Of a stretch of 64,000 bases of DNA, positions 16,719 to 24,145 are shown piece by piece. The notes beneath the pieces are model-generated. The model ran no database searches and was not told where the DNA came from. It saw only the letters and a program-made list of their open reading frames with translations. Each line of letters begins with the position of its first letter. Within the stretch, counting starts at the first letter, position 1. Origin of the DNA: an uncultured Bacteroidales bacterium (lineage in GTDB: Bacteria > Bacteroidota > Bacteroidia > Bacteroidales > Bacteroidaceae); the NCBI GenBank assembly GCA_902787575.1, contig CADAGX010000015.1, positions 114,743-178,742 of the forward strand. Direction: 5' to 3'. The position numbers and the translations under genes are program-made.

Positions 16719-17687
16719 TTATTTCCTCCCGAACCTTTTAGGTTTACAATACGTGTTAATGAGTGGTGTGAAGGCGTTCATTATGAGGATGGCAAAGCTC
16801 ATACCTTCGGGATATGCGCCCCAATTGCGGATTACGACAGTCAGCAACCCGATGCACACGCCGTAGAGAATTTGTCCGCCACCCGTCATAGGACTCGTCA
16901 CATAGTCTGTTGCCATAAAACATGCGCCCAACATCAGACCGCCGCTCAGCACAACTTGCACAGGATTGGCGTAGACAGGACTCAATACGTGCAGCAATCC
17001 GGAGAAAAGGAACACGCTGAAAAGAATGCTGACGGGTATGTGCCAAGTGATTATCTTGCGCCACAACATGAACAAGCAGCCGAGCAAAAGACAGATTGCA
17101 CTCACCTCGCCGAGGCTGCCACCTGTCTGACCGACAAGCATGTCGAGGCTGCTGGGCAATTCCTTCAGCAGACTTGCATCGCCCGTGGCTATGGCATTCT
17201 GCATGACGCTCAGCGGTGTGGGGCCTGTGGCGGCATCAACTGCAGCGCGGCCCACGGGCCAAGTTGTCATCTGCACGGGGAAAGAAATCAACAGGAAGAC
17301 GCGGCCCACCAGCGCCGGGTTAAATGGGTTCTGCCCTAAGCCGCCGTAGGAAAGTTTGCCTACGCCAATGGCGAAGAGTGCGCCCAGAATGATAATCCAC
17401 AAAGGCAGGTTGCTTGGCAAATTGAAGCCGAGCAACAGACCAGTAAGTGCGGCACTGCCATCGCAGACCGTCAGATTCTCCCGTCGCAGCAGGAATTTTG
17501 TAATTGCCCACTCAAAGAAAACGCAGGCAAGCACTGAAGTGGCCAGCACAACGAGCGCACCCAGGCCGAAATAGTAGAGCGACCAGACGAGCGCTGGCAG
17601 CAGGGCCAGGCAAACACCGTACATATTTTTCTTCACGGAATCGCCTCCGTGTACGTGCGGTGAGAGTGATACGGTTAGTTTATTCAT
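16719..17687 (-). CDS. rnfD: Rnf electron transport complex subunit D (FMN protein)
   Basis: 322 residues with multiple membrane helices. KLTVSLSPHVH at the N-terminus and GKLSYGGLGQNPFNPALVGRVFLL are signature stretches of RnfD/NqrB. The flavinylated Thr is expected in DAATGPTPLSVM. It carries one of the two covalent FMN groups and belongs to the ion-translocating membrane part. The gene lies between rnfC (51-base gap) and rnfG (1-base gap). Confidence 0.95.
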   Translation of the reverse strand: MNKLTVSLSPHVHGGDSVKKNMYGVCLALLPALVWSLYYFGLGALVVLATSVLACVFFEWAITKFLLRRENLTVCDGSAALTGLLLGFNLPSNLPLWIIILGALFAIGVGKLSYGGLGQNPFNPALVGRVFLLISFPVQMTTWPVGRAAVDAATGPTPLSVMQNAIATGDASLLKELPSSLDMLVGQTGGSLGEVSAICLLLGCLFMLWRKIITWHIPVSILFSVFLFSGLLHVLSPVYANPVQVVLSGGLMLGACFMATDYVTSPMTGGGQILYGVCIGLLTVVIRNWGAYPEGMSFAILIMNAFTPLINTYCKPKRFGRK

Positions 17688-17738
17688 ATGATATTTTCGT
17701 TTTTACGTTCGAAGAATTAGTATTCAGCTGTCGCATGC

Positions 17739-19097
17739 TCACTTCTTTGCTGCAGCGGCTGCAGCAGCACGGGCACGTATGTTGCCCATGACGGTCGTCT
17801 TACCGACGCGTATCATGTCGAGCAGCGGGCGGTTGCTGGGGCACGTGAATTGGCAACTGCCACATTCGATGCAGCTGACCACATCTTGCGCCTCGGCCTC
17901 GTCCCACAATTTGTTGGATGCGAGCTTCGAGAGCAAATACGGCTCCAGTCCCATCGGACATGCGCTGACGCACTTTGCGCAGCGGATGCAAGGTTCCGTC
18001 TTGCCTCGGCCTGATTCCTCCACAGGCATGAGCAGCAGACCACTGGATCCCTTTGTCATGGGCACTTCGGTGTTCAACAATGCTTTTCCCATCATGGGGC
18101 CGCCGCCGATTATCTTGCCGCAATTCTCCGGCACGCCGCCACACTCCTCGAGCAACTGCGAAAATGGAGTGCCCAGACGGGCCAAAAGGTTGCTGGGTTG
18201 TGCCAGTGTCTTGCCGGTGACCGTGATAACCCGCTCGATGAGCGGCTTATTCTTCATTACGGCCTCGTAGATGGCGTACGCCGTCCCTACGTTTTGCACC
18301 ACGGCACCCACACTAATGGGAATGGCGGGTGGAGGCGGCACCTGACGACCTATCACGGCATCGATGAGTTGCTTCTCGCCGCCCTGCGGGTACTTCACTT
18401 TCAGTGGTACGACCTCTACGCCATAATCTGCGGCCTTTGCTTTCATCAGCGCGATGGCGTCGCGTTTATTATTCTCAATGCCGATATATGCACGTTCCAC
18501 GCCCACCGCTTTCATTATCAGCTGTACTCCGACGAGAATCTGCTCGGGCTTTTCGAGCATGAGACGGTGGTCGGCAGTCAAATACGGCTCACATTCCACG
18601 GCATTTATAATGACGCATTCGGCCTTGCTACCCGGTGGCGGCGAAAGTTTCACGTGGCAGGGGAAGGTGGCGCCACCCATGCCAACAATTCCGGCATTCT
18701 TTATCTTTTCAACTATGGCCTTTGCATCCAAGTCGGGACGCGCTTCGAGTCGTACAAGGTCGGGCGTGCGGTCGATGGTTTCTTCCCACTCATCGCCTTC
18801 TACGTCCACAAAAATTGCCTGACGGCGCGTGCCGCTGGCGTCAATCACGCTGTCGATTTTGCTCACCTTACCGCTCACGGAACTGTGGACGGGGGCACTG
18901 ACAAAACCGCCGGCCTCAGCCAGTAGGGTTCCCACCTTCACGATGTCGCCCTTCTGCACGACTGGTTTTGCGGGCGCGCCGATGTGCTGGAACATACTGA
19001 ACACCGCTTGCTTCGGCAATGCGGCCTGACGTATGGGGCTGGCAGCCGACAATTTATTTTCTGCGGGGTGTACGCCGCCTATTCTGAATGTCTTCAT
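17739..19097 (-). CDS. rnfC: Rnf electron transport complex subunit C (NADH/FMN/Fe-S)
   Basis: 452 residues, soluble. The N-terminal GGVHPAENK, the NADH/FMN-binding GMGGATFPCHVKLSPP, then NAVECEPYLTADHRLM and GGGPMMGKAL match RnfC. Two 4Fe-4S motifs close the protein: CIRCAKCVSACP and CIECGSCQFTCP. RnfC is the NADH-oxidising or NAD+-reducing subunit. The C-terminus is short (ends AAAAAAKK), without the long repeat tail of gamma-proteobacterial RnfC. Confidence 0.96.
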   Translation of the reverse strand: MKTFRIGGVHPAENKLSAASPIRQAALPKQAVFSMFQHIGAPAKPVVQKGDIVKVGTLLAEAGGFVSAPVHSSVSGKVSKIDSVIDASGTRRQAIFVDVEGDEWEETIDRTPDLVRLEARPDLDAKAIVEKIKNAGIVGMGGATFPCHVKLSPPPGSKAECVIINAVECEPYLTADHRLMLEKPEQILVGVQLIMKAVGVERAYIGIENNKRDAIALMKAKAADYGVEVVPLKVKYPQGGEKQLIDAVIGRQVPPPPAIPISVGAVVQNVGTAYAIYEAVMKNKPLIERVITVTGKTLAQPSNLLARLGTPFSQLLEECGGVPENCGKIIGGGPMMGKALLNTEVPMTKGSSGLLLMPVEESGRGKTEPCIRCAKCVSACPMGLEPYLLSKLASNKLWDEAEAQDVVSCIECGSCQFTCPSNRPLLDMIRVGKTTVMGNIRARAAAAAAAKK

Positions 19098-19137
19098 ATA
19101 TGTATTATGTTCTGTTTTCTGTTTTCAACGTTCTGTG

Positions 19138-20064
19138 TCAGGCTTTCTCGGCCGTCGGAGCCTCGGCAGGTGCAGCCGTCGGAACATCGGCGGGCGCTGC
19201 TACAGGTGCAGCAGGCTCCTCCGTCTTGGGTTTACGCGGCGGGAAATTGAAAGCGTGAATGGCACCCTTTGGGCACGCCTCTTCGCACTTGCGGCAGAGC
19301 TTGCACTTTTCGGCATCGATATATGCCAAATTATTCTCGAGGGTGATGGCAAGGAATTTCTCGCACGTCTTGACGCATTTTCCACAGCCGATGCAGCTGG
19401 CCTTGCACGCCTTGTTGGCCACGGCGCCCTTGTCTTTATTGTTGCAAAGTACCACCATGCGTCTTCCCTTGGGCCCTTTGAGACGAATCTCAATGATGCC
19501 GCGCGGACACGCCTTGCTGCAAGCGCCGCAAGCTGTGCACTTTTCTTCGTCCACGACAGGCAGTCCGGTTTCTGCATCCATGCTGATTGCGCCAAACTGA
19601 CAGGCAGCAACACAGTCGCCACAGCCCAGACAGCCGTACGCGCAGCCTGTTTCGCCCATTCCCGTCATTTGCTGTACGCGACAACTGCGGGCGCCGTCGA
19701 ACTGTACCAGCCGCGGGCGGTTCTCGCACGAGCCGTTGCATCGCACCACGGCAACGCGCGGAGCTTGTGCTTCGACAGCCAATCCCAAAATTTCGGCCAC
19801 TTGTTCCATCACAGGCTGACCGCCCACAGGACAGAATTTGCCTTCAATGTTTCCGTCGGCCGAAGCCTTCACGCAAGCCGACGCGAAGCCAGAACATCCG
19901 GGATAACCGCAGCCACCGCAATTGGCTTGCGGCAACACGGCCGACACCTGCGCGATGCGCGGATCTTCGTACACGGCAAATTTGTGAGAGGCGAAGAAGA
20001 GAATCAACGCCGAAGAGAGTCCTATCAGACCCAACACACCCACTGCAATCAAAATCAATTCCAT
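19138..20064 (-). CDS. rnfB: Rnf electron transport complex subunit B (ferredoxin)
   Basis: 308 residues. An N-terminal membrane helix (ILIAVGVLGLIGLSSALILFF) is followed by the Fe-S domain CGGCGYPGCSGFA and several 4Fe-4S motifs (CGDCVAACQFGA, CTACGACSKACPRG, CIGCGKCVKTC, CKLCRKCEEACPKGA). RnfB is the entry point for electrons from ferredoxin. The C-terminal ~35 residues are an Ala/Pro/Thr-rich tail (PAAPVAAPADVPTAAPAEAP) with no known role. It lies 19 bases after rseC. Confidence 0.96.
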   Translation of the reverse strand: MELILIAVGVLGLIGLSSALILFFASHKFAVYEDPRIAQVSAVLPQANCGGCGYPGCSGFASACVKASADGNIEGKFCPVGGQPVMEQVAEILGLAVEAQAPRVAVVRCNGSCENRPRLVQFDGARSCRVQQMTGMGETGCAYGCLGCGDCVAACQFGAISMDAETGLPVVDEEKCTACGACSKACPRGIIEIRLKGPKGRRMVVLCNNKDKGAVANKACKASCIGCGKCVKTCEKFLAITLENNLAYIDAEKCKLCRKCEEACPKGAIHAFNFPPRKPKTEEPAAPVAAPADVPTAAPAEAPTAEKA

Positions 20065-20083
20065 ATCTTTTAATTCTTTAAGT

Positions 20084-20530
20084 TCACATTTCTGCGCCCA
20101 CGTCCGACGTCACTGGTTCAGCCTCGACGCGGAAACTAAGCTGGCGCGACACGCGCTCGCGACACGCATATAACACAAGGTAATAAACCGCCACAGCACA
20201 CAGTGCCACGCCTGCCGACTCCAGTTCGCTCAGGCCACAACCGACGGCGCCAAACAGCGCAGCCAGCAACACCACGAGTGGAATAAGATAGGCCAGCACG
20301 ACGGCCAATGTGCTCTGACGCACGGTTCCCACCAGCGTAACACTGTCGCCCACCGAAAGCTGCAGAGCCGCTGGCAGCTGAGCCTCGATGATTTTCTCCT
20401 TGCTCTCGCTGCTGCGGCACAAACGGGCTGCAGCGCAACTGCTGCAGGCCGAGGCTTGCAGGATGCGCACCGACACACGGCCGTCTGCGACAGCCTGTAC
20501 AATGCCCGTATGCGTGATGTTTTCGCTCAT
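20084..20530 (-). CDS. rseC: SoxR-reducing system protein RseC family
   Basis: 148 residues. The N-terminal part has the conserved Cys cluster SACSSCAAARLC expected of RseC/RsxE-associated proteins, and two membrane helices follow (STLAVVLAYLIPLVVLLAALFGAVG and a second at SAGVALCAVAVYYLVLYA). RseC-family genes stand at the head of rnf operons in Bacteroidetes, and this one does too. The molecular role is uncertain; a function in assembly or regulation of Rnf is inferred from context. Confidence 0.88.
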   Translation of the reverse strand: MSENITHTGIVQAVADGRVSVRILQASACSSCAAARLCRSSESKEKIIEAQLPAALQLSVGDSVTLVGTVRQSTLAVVLAYLIPLVVLLAALFGAVGCGLSELESAGVALCAVAVYYLVLYACRERVSRQLSFRVEAEPVTSDVGAEM

Positions 20531-20616
20531 TTTCGCGGTGTTTCTACTTTGCCTACGCTCCGCAGCATTCCGAAGAGCGGCACGGAAGGTAGTTCTATCC
20601 TCCCGATTAAATCATG

Positions 20617-20624
20617 CAAATATA
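20617..20624 (-). promoter_or_regulatory. -7 element of a probable promoter for the rseC-rnf operon
   Basis: TATATTTG on the minus strand, 87 bases before the rseC ATG, matches TAnnTTTG. No good TTTG lies about 19-21 bases upstream, so this is a weak call. Confidence 0.4.
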
Positions 20625-20726
20625 GCGTTTTTTTGCTTCACGGCCGCACTTCCGCTCATCTTTTTCTGTCAAAAATAGTGTTTTTTCATTTTGCACCCTT
20701 CGTTTCGACGCTTCGCGTCCTGAAAA

Positions 20727-20812
20727 CCACACGTAGTTTTAATAAAAACTACACGTCGCAATGACCAAAACCACACGTCGTATTTTTCGTGCCACACGTC
20801 GTATTTTCCATG
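20727..20812. repeat. 22-bp phased palindromic repeat array, locus C (4 units)
   Basis: Units begin at 20727, 20749, 20771 and 20792, spaced 22, 22 and 21 bp. The cores are CCACACGTAG, CTACACGTCGC, CCACACGTCG and CCACACGTCG. The array sits between the two divergent promoters, ending 38 bp before the -33 box of ispE. Confidence 0.85.
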
Positions 20813-20850
20813 TCGCCTGCCACTGTCATGAAAAAGAAGACGAGTTTCTC

Positions 20851-20881
20851 TTTGCACTTCACTCGTTTTTACGTATCTTTG
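20851..20881 (+). promoter_or_regulatory. Promoter of ispE
   Basis: TTTG (20851-20854), exactly 19 bases and TATCTTTG (20874-20881) are a textbook Bacteroidetes promoter. The start point would be near 20888, which favours the ATG at 20918 over the one at 20891. Confidence 0.75.
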
Positions 20882-20917
20882 CCCTCGAAAATGATTTTTC
20901 CACGAAAGAAAAACAAG

Positions 20918-21724
20918 ATGGAAATACGCGCCAATTGCAAAATCAACCTCGGCCTCAATATCGTGGAGCGCCGCAAGGATGGATATCACAACATAGAAAC
21001 AGTTTTCTATCCCGTACCGCTGGCCGACACGCTGCAAGTAACTCCGTCGGAGCACGACGCGCTGCAGCTCGAGGGCGTGCCCGTGGATGGGCCGACTGAA
21101 GATAATCTGGTGATGCGCGTGGTACGTAAGCTGCGACAGTTCTATCCCATCCCGCCACTGCACGTGGTGCTTCGGAAGAACGTTCCCGTCGGGGCCGGTC
21201 TGGGTGGCGGCAGCAGCGACGCGGCCCACATGCTGAAACTCCTCAACACGGAATTCCGACTCGGCCTGTCGGAGCAGCAGATGCAGGACTTCCTTTCGCC
21301 ACTGGGTGCAGATTGCGCCTTTTTTGTCCCCAACAAACCACTCTTCGCCGAAGGGATAGGAAACGAGTTTTCGCCCGTCGCAGTGCGGCTCGACGGCTGG
21401 CATCTGGTGCTGGTGAAGCCCGAAGTGGCCGTTTCCACACGCGAAGCCTACGCCGGCGTCACGCCGCAGCGGCCCTCCGTCTCGCTGCGCCAGCGCATCA
21501 CGCTGCCAGTGGAAGAATGGCGGCAACAGGTTTCCAACGATTTCGAGGCCGGAATCTTCGCACTACATCCTATTATACGCGACGTGCGCGACGCGCTATA
21601 CAGTCTCGGCGCCACCTACGCCGCAATGAGCGGCAGCGGCAGTTGTGTCTACGCGCTTTTCCGCGAGGCGCCACAGCTGGGAAATACTTTCAGCGGCCAC
21701 TTCGTCTTTTCCTCCACACTGTAG
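20918..21724 (+). CDS. ispE: 4-diphosphocytidyl-2-C-methyl-D-erythritol kinase
   Basis: 268 residues from the ATG at 20918, which gives the family-like start MEIRANCKINLGLNIVERRKDGYHNIETVF. It phosphorylates CDP-methylerythritol in the non-mevalonate isoprenoid pathway. The GHMP-kinase ATP loop is PVGAGLGGGSSDAA, and the C-terminal GSGSCVYALF is the third GHMP motif (AMSGSGSCVYAL). The frame is open to 20789, but that part is translated repeat DNA. It is the first gene after the divergent rnf unit and probably monocistronic. Confidence 0.95.
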   Translation: MEIRANCKINLGLNIVERRKDGYHNIETVFYPVPLADTLQVTPSEHDALQLEGVPVDGPTEDNLVMRVVRKLRQFYPIPPLHVVLRKNVPVGAGLGGGSSDAAHMLKLLNTEFRLGLSEQQMQDFLSPLGADCAFFVPNKPLFAEGIGNEFSPVAVRLDGWHLVLVKPEVAVSTREAYAGVTPQRPSVSLRQRITLPVEEWRQQVSNDFEAGIFALHPIIRDVRDALYSLGATYAAMSGSGSCVYALFREAPQLGNTFSGHFVFSSTL

Positions 21725-21763
21725 GGAAATTCCCCCGAACGTTTAGGGAAAATCCCTTCCCTG
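21723..21763. promoter_or_regulatory. Two adjacent GGGAA palindromes upstream of the repeat-protein gene
   Basis: GGGAAATTCCC at about 21724-21734 and AGGGAAAATCCCT about 21 bp downstream are symmetric or nearly so and spaced two helical turns apart. They lie just after the ispE stop, about 110-150 bases before the next gene. This could be an operator; no T-tract follows, so a terminator is less likely. Confidence 0.35.
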
Positions 21764-21871
21764 CGTCCAGAATTCGGGCGAACTTTGCACCAGACAAACA
21801 AAGAGAGAGAAAGAAAAGGCAAAAGGCGAAAGCCCTGGCCAAGAAAGTTGAAACATTAAAACTGAACCGCT

Positions 21872-22918
21872 ATGAAACGTTTACTTCTCACACTGGCTGT
21901 AACACTGGCATGCATCAGCGCAAAAGCCATGAGTTACGAACGCGCTCGCGAAGAGGCACTTTATCTGACGGATAAGATGGCATACGAACTTAACCTGAAT
22001 GATCAGCAGTACAACGACGCGTACGAAATTAATCTCGACTACTTGATGAGTATGAATTCGGAGGCAGATTTGTTCGGTACGTACTTTGCTTACCGCATGT
22101 CCGACTTCCGACATATTCTCTACGACTGGCAGTACGACATGCTGCTGGCCACCGAATATTTCGTGCGGCCATTACTTTGGCGCACTGGCGGCTGGTACTT
22201 TCCTATCTATTCATACTACAATCGTGGATATTTCTACTTTAGTCATCCGCATGTTTACGTGAGCTACCGCGGTGGACACAGGCACGATTTTTATCGCCAC
22301 GGGCATTACTACGCCGGACGACGCCCCGAATGGCGCGGCGGTATGCGCGACGGACATCGCGGCCACGCAGGCAGCTTCCGTCCCAACGCACACGGCGGTA
22401 GCAGTCGCGGCGAGTTCCATCCCAATACACGCGGTGGCAGCGGTCGCGGCGAGTTCCGTCCCGACGCCCATGGCACGTCGCGCGGCTCGGTTTCGGGCAG
22501 CACACGAGGCACCATCTCAGGCAGTTCTCGCGGTGGCGACTTCCGTCCCGACGCACACGGCACGTCGCGTGGCTCGGTTTCGGGCAGCACACGTGGCACC
22601 ATCTCAGGCAGTACGCGCGGTGGCAGCTATCGTCCCGATGCAAGCAGCACGTCACGCGGCAACATGTTCAGCGGCAGCAGCACTCGCTCTACCGTAGGAC
22701 ACAGCTCTCGCGGCTCCGTTGGCAGCAGTTCCACACGCAGCTACGGAAGTTCCACGCATGGTAGCATGCATATGGGCGGCAGTTCCACACGCGGCGGCAG
22801 CTTCAGCGGCTCCACGAGAGGCGGTAGCAGCAGCTTCAGCCGTGGCAGCTCGGGTAGCATGTCTCACGGACACAGTGGCGGCACGTCGAGAGGCGGCGGA
22901 CGCGGCGGGCGCAGATAA
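21872..22918 (+). CDS. Secreted protein with Gly/Ser/Arg/His-rich tandem repeats
   Basis: 348 residues, not assigned to a named family. A signal peptide (MKRLLLTLAVTLACISAKA) leads to an ordered ~110-residue domain rich in Tyr, Asp and Leu (LTDKMAYELNLNDQQYNDAYEINLDYL). Its helix and LNLN-x-QQ pattern recall Spy/CpxP-like LTxxQ proteins, but only faintly. From about residue 130 the protein is His/Tyr/Gly-rich. From about residue 165 to the end it is Ser/Gly/Arg low complexity, with a 29-residue unit (RPDAHGTSRGSVSGSTRG...) repeated almost exactly (87-nt period at 22457 and 22544) and decayed copies around it. It probably acts in the periplasm or on the surface. The repeats are likely length-variable. 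Confidence 0.8.
   Translation: MKRLLLTLAVTLACISAKAMSYERAREEALYLTDKMAYELNLNDQQYNDAYEINLDYLMSMNSEADLFGTYFAYRMSDFRHILYDWQYDMLLATEYFVRPLLWRTGGWYFPIYSYYNRGYFYFSHPHVYVSYRGGHRHDFYRHGHYYAGRRPEWRGGMRDGHRGHAGSFRPNAHGGSSRGEFHPNTRGGSGRGEFRPDAHGTSRGSVSGSTRGTISGSSRGGDFRPDAHGTSRGSVSGSTRGTISGSTRGGSYRPDASSTSRGNMFSGSSTRSTVGHSSRGSVGSSSTRSYGSSTHGSMHMGGSSTRGGSFSGSTRGGSSSFSRGSSGSMSHGHSGGTSRGGGRGGRR
22457..22630 (+). repeat. 87-nt tandem repeat inside the Ser/Gly/Arg-rich gene
   Basis: Two near-identical 87-nt units begin at 22457 and 22544, both encoding RPDAHGTSRGSVSGSTRG followed by TISGS; a third, degenerate unit follows at about 22631. Shorter related units with PNAHGG and PNTRGG precede them. Repeats this similar at DNA level suggest recent expansion by slippage or recombination. 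Confidence 0.8.
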
Positions 22919-23962
22919 TTACTTGCGCGGCCTCAACCGCCGTAGAAGGCTCTGGTTGATAGATTGAATGCGATGCTGGCTTTCCTTGATGTCATTCTTC
23001 AGGGAAGCCAGCTCGTCGTTCATGTCTGTGTAGAGGTCAGAAAAAATTCGCAGCAGCGGAGAAGTATATAACTGCGGCTGGTTGTTGACAACCATGCGTA
23101 TGCCTTTCGGAATAAGTGCGACCGAGAGATCGCAGCCCGCGTCCTTCGGCTCGCCATCGAAGTGTATGACTCCAGGTTCCGGCCTGTGGATTTTGACGCT
23201 GCGACACTGGAAAGACTTGATTCTGCTGTTCTGCGTGATGGTTTTGTTCACGAGCTGGATGGCAATCTGAGGCGCCTCAATCAGATTAAACGGCTCCATT
23301 ATCGTCACATCCATCAGCCCGTCGCTCATGCTGGCATGCGGCGCAATATAAAAATTATTCCCGTATTGGTTGGCATTTGCACATGCTATCAGGAATGCCT
23401 TGTGTCGCTGCAGTTCACCGTCAATCTCAACTTCGTAGGTTTCAGGTTTGTATTTCAGGCCCTCACGCAACGTATTTTCGATGTAACTCAGCAAACCGCG
23501 TTTTCCGCTCTGCGCAAATTTACTGCTGACGAAGGCGTCGAATCCCACGCCACACGTGCAAAAAAATGGGATATCGTTGATATTTCCGTAATCGAGCGTC
23601 TCTATCTGACATTCGGCAAGCACTTTCAGCGCGCCCTCGGCATTCATCGGAATATTCAAGTGACGCGCCAATCCGTTTCCGCTACCGCATGGAATAATGC
23701 CGAGCGCCGTCTCCGAATGCACCAAGCTTCGCGCCACTTCGTTCACCGTGCCATCGCCGCCGACTGCAACCACCACATCCACGCCACGACGCATGGCATC
23801 CTTGGCGTAGGCGGCTGCATGTCCGCGGTGCTCGGTGTACTTTATAGAGCAACTGAACTTCGCATCGTCCATATAAGACGGAATAAGCTCGACGATGCGC
23901 TTCTTGTCGCCAGTTCCCGAAATGGGGTTTACGATAAACCAAATGTTCTTCTTCTCCATCAT
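22919..23962 (-). CDS. Diacylglycerol/sphingoid lipid kinase family protein
   Basis: 347 residues (MMEKK start; the second Met at 23959 is equally possible). The DAGK/LCB5 catalytic domain opens with FIVNPISGTGDKKR, the nucleotide loop GGDGT is at residues 68-72, and CGSGNGLARHL follows. The second domain includes HFDGEP, typical of YegS/DagK-like kinases. It phosphorylates a lipid hydroxyl at the membrane surface. It is transcribed divergently from serine palmitoyltransferase, so a sphingoid base or ceramide substrate is plausible but unproven. The last ~60 residues form a charged helical tail not usual in the family. Confidence 0.88.
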   Translation of the reverse strand: MMEKKNIWFIVNPISGTGDKKRIVELIPSYMDDAKFSCSIKYTEHRGHAAAYAKDAMRRGVDVVVAVGGDGTVNEVARSLVHSETALGIIPCGSGNGLARHLNIPMNAEGALKVLAECQIETLDYGNINDIPFFCTCGVGFDAFVSSKFAQSGKRGLLSYIENTLREGLKYKPETYEVEIDGELQRHKAFLIACANANQYGNNFYIAPHASMSDGLMDVTIMEPFNLIEAPQIAIQLVNKTITQNSRIKSFQCRSVKIHRPEPGVIHFDGEPKDAGCDLSVALIPKGIRMVVNNQPQLYTSPLLRIFSDLYTDMNDELASLKNDIKESQHRIQSINQSLLRRLRPRK

Positions 23963-23994
23963 GCAGGCAGTAAAAATCTTGCCAAACGTGGCGA

Positions 23995-24025
23995 CAAAGA
24001 TACAGAATTTCGTCTGAATAACAAT
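23995..24025 (-). promoter_or_regulatory. Promoter of the lipid kinase gene
   Basis: Minus strand ATTG (24025-24022), 19 bases and TATCTTTG (24002-23995), giving a leader of about 25 bases. It lies back to back with the serine palmitoyltransferase promoter, about 45 bp away. Confidence 0.55.
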
Positions 24026-24070
24026 AAAGCATAAAGGAAAGAATGAGAAAGGTCACTTTTTTTTAGATTA

Positions 24071-24103
24071 TTTGTGCCATTTTATATTTTTTCACTAACT
24101 TTG
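24071..24103 (+). promoter_or_regulatory. Promoter of serine palmitoyltransferase
   Basis: TTTG (24071-24074), 21 bases and TAACTTTG (24096-24103). The leader to the ATG at 24146 is about 36 bases. Confidence 0.6.
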
Positions 24104-24145
24104 CACCGTTTTAAAACTAAACAGGCGGAAAAACGCCTTGCGATT

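Larger units (their letters stand above)
20531..20917. other. Divergent intergenic region between rseC-rnf and ispE
   Basis: This 387-bp gap holds no supported gene. It contains a minus-strand -7 element TATATTTG (20624-20617) for the rnf unit with no clear -33 box. A four-unit phased repeat array lies at 20727-20812, and the ispE promoter at 20851-20881. The long open frames crossing it are shadows. Confidence 0.6.
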
